DNA from: Novosphingobium resinovorum
GTDB taxonomy: Bacteria; Pseudomonadota; Alphaproteobacteria; Sphingomonadales; Sphingomonadaceae
DNA: 64,000 nt
Direction of reading: 5' to 3'
NCBI RefSeq assembly: GCF_027922145.1
Contig: NZ_BSFC01000004.1
Location: 1-64,000 of the forward strand
The notes beneath the pieces are model-generated. The model was not told the DNA's origin. It did no database searches and saw nothing but the letters and a program-made list of their open reading frames with translations. Positions within the stretch are counted from its first letter, which is position 1; each line of letters opens with the position of its first letter. The position numbers and the translations under genes are program-made. This document shows, piece after piece, positions 46,438 to 56,329 of this stretch.

Positions 46438-47955
46438 TCACGAGCGCGAGCGTAAGGATCTGAGAAAGCCCATCAGCCTGTGCTTGCGTCGATGCGTCGT
46501 CATCAACTCGTCGAGATAGTGATGCCACTCGGCGGTTCTGTCGAGCGTTATGAACCCGCACGCAGCCCGCTCGAGCCAGAAAGCGGCAAGGTCGTATCGG
46601 CTCGAGCGCCCGCTCTCGATGATGGGGGACGCCATCTTCACCGCAAAACCGGCAGCCCATTCAGGGCGGGCCTTGAGCGCGGCATTGGTTAGCCTAACGA
46701 GCGCTTCGTCGCGGGCATAATGCAATCGTGGGTTGGCGTGTTCGATGCTTGCGATCGCGTCATCGAGCCTACCTTCATCAAGCAGGATGTCGATGCGGTC
46801 GACGGCGTAAGCGGCGGCGATCAGGCGACCGAGCAGTTCTTCTCGCACTGTGTCCCAATGATGGGGCTCGCAGATTTTCGCAGCCGCTCTAAAATCCTCG
46901 CGGGCCAGGCTCGTTTCAAACGCGCCGATGGCGGCTGACACCGCCTTTGCGGGCTGACCTGCGAGCGCCGCCCGATCTCGCACCCAGCGACACAGCGTCA
47001 GCCATGCGTGAGCGCTTGTGTGGACCGCCGTATCGGGATCAGGCGGCATCGACAGGCCCCAGCCGCCAAGATCGAGCGCGACGTCACACCGCCCGGTGTC
47101 CCACACGGCCTTGGCAAGTCCGAGAACATCTTCGGGCGCGCGCAAATGGGTTCTGGCAACGTCCATGGCGTCCTCGATCCGGTCAAGGCGTACCAGCATT
47201 CCTGCATGCGCTGGGAAATGCTTCGCGGCGAATGAAAAACGCAGGAACTCCTGGTGGCGATCCATCACGTTCAGCGCCGATAGCCGGACTGCGGTAAGCC
47301 GCTCCTCATCGGCATCGCTGCTGCCGATCAGCGGCCAGGTCGAGCCACGACCGGCCAGGAGATCCTCGAGGCCGGGGTCGTCCCATCGGCGCGAAGCGGC
47401 GGCGATGGCCAGCTCGAATGCACCGCTATCGCTGTATTTGGCAATTTCGTGCTGGCAGCGGCTGAGCGAGTCGCAGGCATCGTCGCAGGATTCCTGGGTG
47501 ACGCTCTCGAGAAGAACGGCAACCGCAATCCGCTCGTTGAGAATCGCCAGCAGGTCCTCGAAGCAGCCATCGCGCTCGTCGCAATTGCCTGCGACCTCGG
47601 CGAGCCCTCGCGCCAGAGGGATCAGGATCGCCAGCGCACTGACACCGTCTTTCGCGGTAAGCAATGTGTTCGCCTGCGCAACCAGTTCATCGAGTGCTTC
47701 GTAGTCGACTTCGGACAGGGTATCGTGCCGATAGCCTCCTCGGAATTCCACGAACGGTGGCGCGAGCAATGCGGCAATCCGGGCTTCGAACGGTGCCGGA
47801 TCCAGCCCGGCACCGTCATTCAGCGAGGTCTGGATAGCCAGTTGCGCCGCGAGCCAGGCTTTGAAGCGGTCGTCGTCACGGGCGTGACGGTCAATGAGGT
47901 CAATCAGCGCTGCGTGGCTGAGCCTCTCGAGCTCGGCCCTGATATCGCTGCTCAA
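46438..47955 (-). CDS. Helical-repeat protein of unknown function (SWIM-associated type)
   Basis: 505 residues, almost wholly alpha-helical by composition, with TPR-like repeats. The N-terminal ELERLSHAALIDLIDRHARD, FKAWLAAQL and C-terminal EWHHYLDELMTTHRRKHRLM resemble the non-zinc part of SWIM zinc-finger proteins and DUF6880-like proteins; no CxCx(n)CxH zinc motif is present. Last of three closely spaced minus-strand genes (gaps 6 and 17 bases). Role unknown; perhaps a scaffold. Confidence 0.6.
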   Translation of the reverse strand: MSSDIRAELERLSHAALIDLIDRHARDDDRFKAWLAAQLAIQTSLNDGAGLDPAPFEARIAALLAPPFVEFRGGYRHDTLSEVDYEALDELVAQANTLLTAKDGVSALAILIPLARGLAEVAGNCDERDGCFEDLLAILNERIAVAVLLESVTQESCDDACDSLSRCQHEIAKYSDSGAFELAIAAASRRWDDPGLEDLLAGRGSTWPLIGSSDADEERLTAVRLSALNVMDRHQEFLRFSFAAKHFPAHAGMLVRLDRIEDAMDVARTHLRAPEDVLGLAKAVWDTGRCDVALDLGGWGLSMPPDPDTAVHTSAHAWLTLCRWVRDRAALAGQPAKAVSAAIGAFETSLAREDFRAAAKICEPHHWDTVREELLGRLIAAAYAVDRIDILLDEGRLDDAIASIEHANPRLHYARDEALVRLTNAALKARPEWAAGFAVKMASPIIESGRSSRYDLAAFWLERAACGFITLDRTAEWHHYLDELMTTHRRKHRLMGFLRSLRSRS

Positions 47956-47961
47956 GCGGGT

Positions 47962-48759
47962 TCACCTGTCGTTCGCGTTCTTGTTCTCGGCCTGCCCACC
48001 GGCGCGGCGCAAAGGGAAGACCGGTGCCAGGGATTTCATCGCCGCGTCGAAATCCTCTTCCATGTCGATGCCCATCGCGATGGCGGAGATCATGGGTTCA
48101 ACGGCGCGCATGACCAGATCCTCACCCATCAGGTGCGACTGGTAAATCAGTTCATGCAGATCGTGACGCTTCTCCTCGATCTCGTCGGGACCGCCATCAC
48201 TTGCGGAAAGTGCGAGCATGATCGCAAGGCTTTCACTTTTGCGCAAAGGAACGACGATCCCGAAGCCGACATACCAGGGGCCAAGGTCCACGAAGCGACC
48301 CGCTATCAGCACTTCGCCAATCACTTGTACCTGCTGGGCTAGCGCATGATCCATGATATGGATGGGGCGCTGGCGATCCAGCAAATCCAGTGCGTGTACA
48401 CCCCCGTCCTTGTGACGACCGATCACGCGAAAGATCGAGAAAATGGCTGCAGGCAGGCGCGCAGCGATCGCGGATTTGAGCGGATCGCGCTTGACCGGCA
48501 GCTTGCCGGCGATCCGGTCGATAGCGCGGCGCGCGCGCAGGGGGTTGCGCCGCGAGAACAGAGCGGTGTCGCTCAGCATTTCTATGGCCGCCGTGTCATC
48601 TTCATCGAGGCCGCCGAGATCGAGGACCTCCCACGCGAACCTGCGATCAGCCTGCGTCAGCTTGACGACACACAAGTCAAGAACGTCGTTGAACGCCTGC
48701 CGCACTGCCGCATAGCCGGTCACTGCGATGACCTCGCTCTCGGTCTCCAAAGCCGCCAT
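47962..48759 (-). CDS. Protein of unknown function
   Basis: 265 residues, no signal peptide, mixed composition. Recognisable only as a cytosolic globular protein (RFAWEVLDLGGLDEDDTAAI, GPWYVGFGIVVPLRKSESLA). Six bases upstream of the helical-repeat gene, 17 bases downstream of the DUF6429 gene, so likely one operon. I do not recognise a family. Confidence 0.55.
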   Translation of the reverse strand: MAALETESEVIAVTGYAAVRQAFNDVLDLCVVKLTQADRRFAWEVLDLGGLDEDDTAAIEMLSDTALFSRRNPLRARRAIDRIAGKLPVKRDPLKSAIAARLPAAIFSIFRVIGRHKDGGVHALDLLDRQRPIHIMDHALAQQVQVIGEVLIAGRFVDLGPWYVGFGIVVPLRKSESLAIMLALSASDGGPDEIEEKRHDLHELIYQSHLMGEDLVMRAVEPMISAIAMGIDMEEDFDAAMKSLAPVFPLRRAGGQAENKNANDR

Positions 48760-48776
48760 TGGGTGCCTTTCCTCGA

Positions 48777-49037
48777 CTACGGCGTCGTTTCTGACCCGGA
48801 AGTTTCGTCATTTCCAGAGCTGAACAGCGATCTGAACGCTTTTTCCGCAGCGGCATCACCCTCCTCGGTGAACCACACCGACTTGCGTCGCCGTGCGGGG
48901 TCGGAAATGAGCCCGCGCTCGTGAAGCCGGTTCATCGTTGCCCAGTCGAAGCCTTTCCACGCCACTCCCGTTACGTGCTGGTTGAGCCACAGCAATGCGA
49001 GTATGGCTTCATCCACCTTGTCGTTGGCAATCTCCAT
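48777..49037 (-). CDS. DUF6429 family small protein
   Basis: 86 residues from ATG 49037 with AGGA eight bases upstream; the open frame upstream looks unrelated. NDKVDEAILALLWLNQHVTG then AWKGFDWATMNRLHERGLIS, DPARRRKSVWFTEEGDAAAE is the typical DUF6429 wing, small and probably DNA-related (winged-helix-like). Commonly found singly and near mobile or stress genes. Function unknown. Confidence 0.7.
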   Translation of the reverse strand: MEIANDKVDEAILALLWLNQHVTGVAWKGFDWATMNRLHERGLISDPARRRKSVWFTEEGDAAAEKAFRSLFSSGNDETSGSETTP

Positions 49038-49396
49038 GCTTCTCGTCCTGGCGCGCGTATGGCTAAAGGCCGCATTGCCGCTCGTGCCTGATCGCGCGAA
49101 CTTGGCGGCCACAAGACTCCGTCGTCTGGCAATGGGACGATAGCATGACGAGGTCAGGAGGGGAAACCTCGGTCCTGACGATTGCCGGAGCATCACGTGG
49201 CGCGGGAGCTCGTGGCCGGGGCGGCGAGGCGATGCATGATCGCTACCGGTAAGCATTACAACGAACTGTGCCAGGCCGGATCCGATCAAGCCGCGCATGC
49301 GACCAGATGTCAGGAGCTTCGCGAGGGTGCCGCGCGGCTTGCAAGGGAATCAGAAAGGGCGGGGTAGCGGCGTCAGGATCAATGGCTGTGAGCGAC
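49038..49396. other. Intergenic stretch without a gene
   Basis: 360 bases of normal GC between the DUF6429 gene and the end of the protease gene. It should hold the promoter of the three-gene operon. No repeat, hairpin or coding frame stood out. Confidence 0.4.
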
Positions 49397-50353
49397 TCAC
49401 AAGCGAACCGGACAGTGAACTTTCGGTATCTCCGCCTTCATGAGTTCGACGCGCGCCTTGCGCGAGCGGTGCGTCGGGTCGCGCAGCAGTCGCAGCATGT
49501 CCTGCTTGTCCCTGCGTAACCAGAACTGCAGTCCGATTTCCGGATCAAAGCCGGCGCATGTCGCAAGCTGCAAGCCCACGGCATCAGCGCGATCTTCCAT
49601 TCGGCGACGTTCGGCAATGTTCGGCGCGGTACCGTCCTGATAGGCCACGTGTCCAAGCTCGTGTCCCGCAACAAGCGCCAGTTCGTCGTCGTTGATGGTA
49701 AAGTCGATGAGCCTGCTCGAAATCGCGACATTGTTGCCGTCCGAGAAAGCGGTGATCCCCTGACCGGTCTTGATGACGAAACGAGCCGCGCAGGTACGCT
49801 CGGGCCGCACTTGCGCTTGGACGTCCTTTCCGTCGCGGCGCAGGCCGAGCGTGAGAGGCGCGGTGGCGGGAAACTGCGCGAGCCGCTGCTCGAGTTCGTC
49901 GGCGATCAGCGCTTTGTCAGATGATGAGGCGATAATGTCGCGGACAGCACGGCCATCGATGGAAACCAGCGCATCGCCGGCATGCACTCCCGCGATATCG
50001 GCAGGGCCGCCTTTGACGACGACCGCGATCTGAGGATCCTCGCCCATGCCCAGAAGCTGGGAAATCGCGGAGCGATCGCTTTGTTCATAGGCGCCCAGAT
50101 CATCGATTGCCACACCGATCGTAGAAGCCTGCTTCTCGCAGATGCCGACAGCAGCGCGGTTCAGCCGGTATCCAATCGAAGTTACCCGCGCCATCTGCTG
50201 TCGCAAGGTAACCGGCCACGGCTCATCGGGCGCTGCCGCCACGGCCGGGGATGACAGCGCTTCGCTCCCAAGGACGAGTGACAGCACGGCCCAGCCGCAG
50301 AGCCGGAGTATGAAACAATTCGTTCTGCGTACCCGCAAGCGGTCTGGCCTCAT
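49397..50353 (-). CDS. M48-type metalloprotease with PDZ domain
   Basis: 318 residues; signal peptide CGWAVLSLVLGSEALSSPAV AAA near 18-41 predicts export. PDZ-like part GPADIAGVHAGDALVSIDGR near 115-135. Zinc site ALVAGHELGH near 230 with third ligand Glu in RRMEDRADAVGLQLATCAG. Family members degrade misfolded envelope proteins. Carries a cysteine-containing end (KVHCPVRL). Stands alone between gene-poor flanks. Confidence 0.82.
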   Translation of the reverse strand: MRPDRLRVRRTNCFILRLCGWAVLSLVLGSEALSSPAVAAAPDEPWPVTLRQQMARVTSIGYRLNRAAVGICEKQASTIGVAIDDLGAYEQSDRSAISQLLGMGEDPQIAVVVKGGPADIAGVHAGDALVSIDGRAVRDIIASSSDKALIADELEQRLAQFPATAPLTLGLRRDGKDVQAQVRPERTCAARFVIKTGQGITAFSDGNNVAISSRLIDFTINDDELALVAGHELGHVAYQDGTAPNIAERRRMEDRADAVGLQLATCAGFDPEIGLQFWLRRDKQDMLRLLRDPTHRSRKARVELMKAEIPKVHCPVRL

Positions 50354-50852
50354 TTCTCATGCCCATCGCCAGCAAGGCGACTTACGGCTACGGTCCAGTT
50401 GGATGTAACACTACTGCTTTGCATCCAGCCAGGAAATACCATCTCCTGTCGCACCCTGCTAGAGCGGTTTGTGATCCGATTCTATCAGATGGAACGCTAT
50501 AAGATTTTGATGTACATGATTTTTTAGCTCTCAGGTGATTCAGCCTGTTGAGACAATGCGTTAGCTGCCTTTTTGCTCATTGACCATTTTGGTTCGTTTT
50601 ATCGGGCCTTTACCGCCCGTGTCTTTGTTTCAATCAGCAAGCAGCTGCGACATGCGGTTCACGGATGTCGGCGCATGCCGGATGGTTCGTCGTCCTTTCC
50701 GATCATGAGGCATCCGGTGTCGCCGCCCGCCGACCAGAATTGGCACGATGCTGTATCAAGCATCCGCTCGGCGCGACACTGATGAGGCGGTGTGCGCCGA
50801 ATTGGACGAACATATGCGTTGATGTCAGCTCGGATCGCTGACGCGGGAAGGA
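50354..50852. other. Intergenic stretch with a possible IS630-like end
   Basis: 500 bases without a convincing gene. At 50461-50495, after TA, AGAGCGGTTTGTGATC..TTCTATCAGATGG resembles an IS630-type terminal repeat, but no partner end or transposase is nearby. AT-rich for the next ~100 bases. Confidence 0.4.
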
Positions 50853-51923
50853 TCAGCGAATGATGGCTGCCCTTTCGAGGAGCGGCTGCCACCAGTCCTG
50901 GCGCGCAAGGAACCAGGACAGCGTCTCCGTGAAGCCCTGCGGGAAATCGCGTGCGGGGGCGTATCCGAGTTCATTGCGAGCCTTGGTCTCGTCAATCGCG
51001 TAGCGACGGTCATGACCCTTGCGATCGGTTACGAAGGCCTTGAGTTCCTCGCTCCTGCGCCCCCGTGCGGCCGGGGCATTGGGAAACCGCTCGGCCAGCG
51101 AGGAGTCTGCGGCGAAGGCGTTGTCTACCGCGCGGCAGATTTCCTCAATCACTTTCAGATTCGGCAGTTCCTGCCCGCCGCCGATGTTGTAGACTTCACC
51201 CGGCTTGCCATTCTGAAGGCAGGCCTCGATGCCCCGGCAGTGATCCTCGACGTGCAGCCAGTCGCGCACGTTCATGCCGTCGCCGTAGATCGGCAGGGAC
51301 TTGCCGTTCAGCGCGTTGAGGGTGAACAGCGGGATCAGCTTCTCGGGAAACTGGAAAGGGCCGTAATTGTTCGAGCAGTTGCTGGTCGTGCTTTCAAGCC
51401 CGTAGGTATGGTAGTAGGCGCGTACGAGATGGTCACTGCTTGCCTTGGACGCAGAGTAGGGCGAATTGGGTGCATAGGCAGTGGTCTCGCTGAAGGCCGG
51501 ATCGTTCGGGCCGAGCGAGCCGTAGACTTCGTCCGTGGAGACGTGGTGGAAGCGATGTGGTTTTCCGCTGCCTTTGTCGAGCCACGCCGTCTTTGCCGCT
51601 TTGAGCAGGCTGTGCGTGCCGATCACGTTTGTCGTGACGAAAGCATCGGGGCCGGTGATCGAGCGATCGACGTGGCTTTCCGCCGCGAAGTGGACGATGG
51701 TGTCGATGTCATGGTCATCGATGATCGACGAAACGAGATCGGTGTCGCAGATATCGCCTTCTACCAGGAGGACATCGTCCAGTCCGTCGAGGTTGGACTT
51801 GTTACCGGCATAAGTCAGCAGGTCGAGGACGACGATGTTGTCCTGCGGCGCGATGCGATTGCGGTAATGGACGTAGTTTGCGCCGATGAAGCCTGCGCCG
51901 CCGGTGACGATAAGATTAGCCAT
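50853..51923 (-). CDS. rfbB: dTDP-glucose 4,6-dehydratase
   Basis: 356 residues, extended SDR fold. NAD-binding GGAGFIG at residues 8-14; catalytic STDEVYG near 130 and YSASK near 160; NNYGPFQFPEKLIPLFTLNA near 190. Turns dTDP-glucose into the 4-keto-6-deoxy sugar, second step to dTDP-L-rhamnose. Last gene of the rfbACDB-ordered operon on the minus strand; its start overlaps rfbD by 8 bases. Confidence 0.95.
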   Translation of the reverse strand: MANLIVTGGAGFIGANYVHYRNRIAPQDNIVVLDLLTYAGNKSNLDGLDDVLLVEGDICDTDLVSSIIDDHDIDTIVHFAAESHVDRSITGPDAFVTTNVIGTHSLLKAAKTAWLDKGSGKPHRFHHVSTDEVYGSLGPNDPAFSETTAYAPNSPYSASKASSDHLVRAYYHTYGLESTTSNCSNNYGPFQFPEKLIPLFTLNALNGKSLPIYGDGMNVRDWLHVEDHCRGIEACLQNGKPGEVYNIGGGQELPNLKVIEEICRAVDNAFAADSSLAERFPNAPAARGRRSEELKAFVTDRKGHDRRYAIDETKARNELGYAPARDFPQGFTETLSWFLARQDWWQPLLERAAIIR

Positions 51924-52773
51924 TGGTCCTGATCTCGGTAATCATCTTGCGAAGGTTGATGCGCCAATGCAGCGTGGGGCCGCCAAGGGCGGTGAACGTC
52001 GAGGTCTTGTCCAACACGGAATAGTGTGGACGGCGCGCGGGCGTGGGATATTCGACTGCGTTGATCGGAATCACCGGTACTGCCGTGTCCAGAAGCCCGG
52101 CCGCGAGTGCCTCTTCCTGGATTGCGACGGCAAAGTCGTACCAGCTGCACGCCCCTGCGTCAGTGTAGTGGTGCAATCCGGTCACCCCGTTGGACGAGAG
52201 CGTCCACAATGCTGCAGCAAGACCCGGGGCATATGTCGGGGTTCCGATCTGGTCGGCAACCACGCGCACTTCCGGACGCTCGCTCATGAGGCGCAGCATG
52301 GTGCGGACGAAATTGCCGCCATGGGGGGCATAGACCCAGGCCGTACGCACGATCAGTGCGTCCTCGCCTGCGGCGACTTCGCCGGCGAGCTTGGTGCGGC
52401 CATAGGCACTGATGGGCGCGGGCCTGGCGTCGGGTGCGTACGGCACGCCGGACAGTCCGTCGAACACGAAGTCGGTGGAAACGTGCACGAAGCGGGCCCC
52501 AACACTGCGCGTGGCATCGGCGAGGTAACCGACCGCCGTCGCGTTTACCGCAAGCGCGGCGTCCTCGTCGCCTTCGGCCTTGTCCACCGCAGTATAGGCG
52601 GCGGCGTTGAACACCACATCGGGTCTAACCTCGGCAACGAGCGAGGATACTGCAGCGCGGTCGGTGATATCGAGGGTGTCGATGTCATGGCCGACGATGT
52701 CGGCTTCGGCGGGGGCGGTTGCGGACAGGCCCTTCCCGAGTTGCCCTTTGGCCCCGACGATCAGCGCCTTCAT
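51916..52773 (-). CDS. rfbD: dTDP-4-dehydrorhamnose reductase
   Basis: 285 residues. GAKGQLGKGL cofactor loop at 8-17; VFNAAAYTAVDKAEGD near 62-77; VHVSTDFVFDGLSG near 97 and the catalytic YGRTKLAGE near 127. NAD(P)H-dependent last step to dTDP-L-rhamnose. Overlaps rfbC by 4 bases (ATGA). Confidence 0.94.
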   Translation of the reverse strand: MKALIVGAKGQLGKGLSATAPAEADIVGHDIDTLDITDRAAVSSLVAEVRPDVVFNAAAYTAVDKAEGDEDAALAVNATAVGYLADATRSVGARFVHVSTDFVFDGLSGVPYAPDARPAPISAYGRTKLAGEVAAGEDALIVRTAWVYAPHGGNFVRTMLRLMSERPEVRVVADQIGTPTYAPGLAAALWTLSSNGVTGLHHYTDAGACSWYDFAVAIQEEALAAGLLDTAVPVIPINAVEYPTPARRPHYSVLDKTSTFTALGGPTLHWRINLRKMITEIRTNG

Positions 52774-53315
52774 GCGAAAGGCTCCACTTGGTTCAGCGGC
52801 TTGCCGATCATGTCCTTCGCAGAAAGCTGGGGATCAATTCCCTCGAGCGGCCATTCGATGCCGACTTCAGGATCGTTCCACATGAGCGAATGCTCGTTGG
52901 CGGGATCGTAGAAATCAGTGCATTTGTAAAGGAAGTCGGTGCCGTCTTCCAGACTGACGAAACCATGAGCGAACCCCGGTGGCACCCATAGCATCCGCTT
53001 GTTCTGGGCAGAAAGTTCGATACCCTCCCATTTGCCGTAGGTCGCCGAGCCGGCGCGCAGATCCACCGCGACATCCCAGGCGCGACCGGCAGTGACGCGC
53101 ACGAGCTTGCCTTGCGGCTTGGGCTGCTGATAATGCAGGCCACGCAACACGCCCCTGGCGGAACAGCTGTGGTTGTCCTGCACGAAGTCTAGATCCAGGC
53201 CGAGGTTGGCAAAGGTCTTGCGGCTCCAGCTTTCCATGAAGAAGCCGCGATCATCTCCGAATACGCGGGGCTCGATGACGACGAGGCCTTCGATGTCGGT
53301 GGGTATGACGTTCAT
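52770..53315 (-). CDS. rfbC: dTDP-4-dehydrorhamnose 3,5-epimerase
   Basis: 181 residues, cupin fold. [12 protein letters not shown] near 20-31; [20 protein letters not shown] near 47-66 with the catalytic His; [17 protein letters not shown] near 83; [20 protein letters not shown] near 108. Third step to dTDP-L-rhamnose. Overlaps rfbA by 4 bases. Confidence 0.95.
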   Translation of the reverse strand: MNVIPTDIEGLVVIEPRVFGDDRGFFMESWSRKTFANLGLDLDFVQDNHSCSARGVLRGLHYQQPKPQGKLVRVTAGRAWDVAVDLRAGSATYGKWEGIELSAQNKRMLWVPPGFAHGFVSLEDGTDFLYKCTDFYDPANEHSLMWNDPEVGIEWPLEGIDPQLSAKDMIGKPLNQVEPFA

Positions 53316-54214
53316 GCTCCGACCTCGGTCGCGAGCAGCGCGTCGGGGTTGTTAAGCAGGTTGAGCAGATAGGCTCCGTAGCCGCTCTTAACGAGCGGCG
53401 CAGCGATCTCCTCCAGTCTGCCATCATCGATGAAGCCCTTGCGCCATGCAATTTCCTCGGGGCAGGCGACTTTCAGGCCCTGGCGCTGCTCGATGATGCG
53501 CACATAGTTTCCCGCATCGAGCAGCGAGGCATGAGTACCTGTATCGAGCCAGGTGTAGCCGCGGCCCATGATTTCGACCGTGAGTTCGCCCTCTCCAAGA
53601 TAGATGCGGTTGAGATCGGTGATTTCGAGCTCGCCGCGCCGGCTGGGCTTGAGGTCACGCGCATACTCGACTGCCTTGCTGTCGTAGAAATAAAGCCCGG
53701 TCACAGCGTAGTTCGAATGCGGCTGTTCCGGCTTTTCCTCGATCGTTTCAGCACGACCTTGCGTGTCGAACGAGACGACGCCGTAGGCCTTTGGATTTTT
53801 GACGTAGTATCCGAACACCGAGGCCCCGGTTTTGCGTCCATCGGCACGATCGAGCATTTGGGTCAGGCCATGGCCGTAGAAGATGTTGTCGCCCAGCACC
53901 AGCGCGGAAGGATTGCTGCCCACGAACTCCGCACCGATGTGGTAGGCCTGGGCCAGCCCCGCAGGTTCGGGCTGGATAGCATACTGCAGTTCGATCCCGA
54001 ACTGCGACCCATCGCCCAGCAAGGCTTTGAACGCGGCGTTGTCATGCGGCGTAGTGATGATGAGGATTTCACGGATACCCGCTAGCATCAGGACAGACAT
54101 AGGGTAGTAAATCATAGGCTTGTCGTAGACAGGCATCAATTGTTTCGACACACCTCGGGTGAGCGGAAAAAGGCGGGTGCCGGAGCCACCGGCAAGAATG
54201 ATACCTTTCCTCAA
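53312..54214 (-). CDS. rfbA: Glucose-1-phosphate thymidylyltransferase
   Basis: 300 residues if started at TTG 54214 (product [20 protein letters not shown]), which has GAGGGG six bases upstream. Upstream in-frame ATGs would add ~70 residues unlike the family. [18 protein letters not shown] is the nucleotidyl-transfer loop; [20 protein letters not shown] follows; [20 protein letters not shown] near 215. First step and likely control point of dTDP-rhamnose synthesis, first gene of the four-gene operon. Confidence 0.93.
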   Translation of the reverse strand: MRKGIILAGGSGTRLFPLTRGVSKQLMPVYDKPMIYYPMSVLMLAGIREILIITTPHDNAAFKALLGDGSQFGIELQYAIQPEPAGLAQAYHIGAEFVGSNPSALVLGDNIFYGHGLTQMLDRADGRKTGASVFGYYVKNPKAYGVVSFDTQGRAETIEEKPEQPHSNYAVTGLYFYDSKAVEYARDLKPSRRGELEITDLNRIYLGEGELTVEIMGRGYTWLDTGTHASLLDAGNYVRIIEQRQGLKVACPEEIAWRKGFIDDGRLEEIAAPLVKSGYGAYLLNLLNNPDALLATEVGA

Positions 54215-54465
54215 CTTCAACCCCTCTTTCTGACCTAGCGGCTGTGTTCGACAAGAGATCAGGCTGCTTCGATGGACATGTCGAAAAATGGTTGGGCCAT
54301 CTTTACTAGGGAAGATACTTATGGATCTCGCTCTTGCGTCACGGCTTCGTGACGGAAGTATAGCGGATTTGAGATGACCTCCGACCCGTGCGTAAGTCCT
54401 CATCGGAGAATCCATGTTGCAGCGCAATTAGGATAATTAATACGGCAAAAGCCTTGTCCTAAAGG

Positions 54466-54950
54466 ATGGAGGAAATTCTAAAGGATAATTTGCGTAAGCA
54501 GGATGCTGGCTGCGCGTTTGTGTGCTCGACCTGAAAACTAGAAATTTCCACTCCCACACGCGTGGTGCGCAGTGCCATGGGCTGCACGCCTGTTGGGCGC
54601 CTATGCGACGCAAATCTCGGCCTGACCGATCTCATCGCTGAGCGGGTGCGCAGTCTGTGCGACAAGACCTTGACGTTGATTGGCGCGATCGGCGCCAAGA
54701 CCACGATCAAGAACGAGGATGACACCAGCCTCGACGCGATGACCATGGTTAAGGACTTTTCTAGGACAACACGGCCTTTGTCGCGACGCTGAAAGCGACC
54801 AAGGAACTGGCGGGAGAAGCCAATCGGCCGGAGAAGCCGGCGATAACGCCACTGTCAGCATTATCGACGACCGGGCCGACCAAGCCGTGCAGCGCGCGCG
54901 GTTCCTGCGCGAGAATCTCGCTTGGCCCATTCCGCAGCGAGCGGCGGAGT
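54466..54950 (+). pseudogene. dps, decayed second copy
   Basis: Aligns with the intact dps at 44497-44955 from about its start (ATGGAGGAAATTCTAAAGGA) to its end, but with stops early on, a lost base in GACTTTT-CTAGGAC, an ~18-base partial duplication around GAGAAGCCAATCGGCCGG and a mutated stop. The middle part (ATCGGCGCGATCGGCGCCAAGA type) is well conserved. Directly upstream of the intact pgl. Confidence 0.85.
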
Positions 54951-54966
54951 GCTAGGGCGGCTCCCT

Positions 54967-55584
54967 ATGCTCAACGTCGAAATGATCGAAGGCGCCGACG
55001 ACGCTGCCATCGCCACCTGGTTTGCCGCGCGCCTGCGCAGTGCGCTGGCTGTATCTATCGAGATCGCCGTGACCGTGCCGGGCGGGTCCACGCCTTTCCC
55101 GATCTTCGAGCGGCTTGCGGCCGAGGATCTCCCGTGGCCGCGCATTGCGGTGTGGCCCGGCGATGACCGCATCGTTGCCGAGGACCATCCCGCCAGCAAC
55201 GTTGGCAAGATCCGCGCCCGGCTCGAGCCCGCCGGCGCGAGGATTGTCCCGCTGACCGAGGATGCGACGCCGCCGCATTTCGCCATCGCATGGCTGGGGA
55301 TGGGCAGCGATGGTCATATCGCCTCGCTGTTCCCCAATACCGACCCCCAGGTCGATGATCTGCTGCCCGTTCGTCGGCTGACTCCCGATCCGCTCCCTCC
55401 CGAGGCGCCGTTTGATCGGGTGAGCCTCACCATCCCCTCGCTCATCGATAGCGACGAGATCGTGTTCGTCATCCGGGGTGCCGACAAGCGCGCGGTATTC
55501 GACGCGGCGATTGCCGGGGAGCATGACCTGCCCGTCGCCCGCCTGCTGCGTACGACTAGCGCGAAAGTCACTTGCTTCTGCTGA
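54967..55584 (+). CDS. pgl: 6-phosphogluconolactonase
   Basis: 205 residues from ATG 54967. Hydrolyses 6-phosphogluconolactone in the pentose phosphate or Entner-Doudoroff route. AVTVPGGSTPFPIFERLAAE near 35-54 is the phosphosugar loop; VWPGDDRIV near 63; AWLGMGSDGHIASLFPNTD near 110 the catalytic region. Slightly shorter than usual (~230), lacking part of the middle. Its 5' end exists a second time at 45002-45057. Confidence 0.88.
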   Translation: MLNVEMIEGADDAAIATWFAARLRSALAVSIEIAVTVPGGSTPFPIFERLAAEDLPWPRIAVWPGDDRIVAEDHPASNVGKIRARLEPAGARIVPLTEDATPPHFAIAWLGMGSDGHIASLFPNTDPQVDDLLPVRRLTPDPLPPEAPFDRVSLTIPSLIDSDEIVFVIRGADKRAVFDAAIAGEHDLPVARLLRTTSAKVTCFC

Positions 55585-56042
55585 TCCGTTTGCCCGCGCC
55601 GCTGCACCGGGCGCTCTACCGGGCGGCGCATGCGATACGCGTGAAGATCTGGCGCCTGTGGCGTCCGCGCCTCGACGGGGTGCGCATACTGGCGCTCGAT
55701 GCGGATGAGCGCATACTGCTGGTACGCCATTCCTATGGCTCGGACAAATGGATGCCGCCTGGAGGCGGCCTCAAATCCGGCGAGGACCCGGTCGCGGCTG
55801 CAGTGCGTGAAACTCTGGAGGAGACCGGCTGCGTACTCGTTGGCGCGCGCTTGCTGACCGTGAGCACCGAGGAACTGCACGGCAGCCGCAATGTTGTGCG
55901 GGTGGTGCGCGGGGCCGCCCGCGGCGAGCCGCGCGCCGACGGGCGTGAAATCGTTGAGGCGCGCTTCTTTGCCCTGGATGACTTGCCGCAGCACATGCCG
56001 CGTGGGCTGGCGGAGGAGATCAGGCGCTGGGTGGCAGCTTGA
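55572..56042 (+). CDS. Nudix hydrolase
   Basis: 156 residues, start TTG 55572 inside the last codons of pgl, suggesting coupling. Nudix box GGGLKSGEDPVAAAVRETLE ETG near 64-86 fits GX5EX7REUXEEXGU. The first ~30 residues are basic and amphipathic (RLPAPLHRALYRAAHAIRVK), perhaps membrane-associating. Substrate unknown; a nucleoside diphosphate-linked compound is the family norm. Confidence 0.85.
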   Translation: MLLLIRLPAPLHRALYRAAHAIRVKIWRLWRPRLDGVRILALDADERILLVRHSYGSDKWMPPGGGLKSGEDPVAAAVRETLEETGCVLVGARLLTVSTEELHGSRNVVRVVRGAARGEPRADGREIVEARFFALDDLPQHMPRGLAEEIRRWVAA

Positions 56043-56329
56043 CAAAGCGTGCTGGCGACGCGTCCTTGCGCAAGGGAGGCTGCTGTTCCGGAGCTTCGCA
56101 ATTCGCGGGCGCCGCAGCGCGAATCCGCTGACTGGATGACATCCGATTTACGACAACGGTCATCATCGCCAAGTATCATGTCACCACTATACGCACTGGT
56201 GATCATGTGATGAGTCCGCGCTACGGTCGCAAAACGGCAGTAACAGCGTGGTTGATTGTCCCAATACCCGGTTATTTTCAGGGCTGGTATCCAGCGAGCC
56301 GGATGAACAATTTCCCGGGGCCAGAGCTG

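Noticed and set aside
51012..52911. Plus-strand frames opposite rfbB and rfbD
   Set aside because: Antisense to well-supported genes, no motif.
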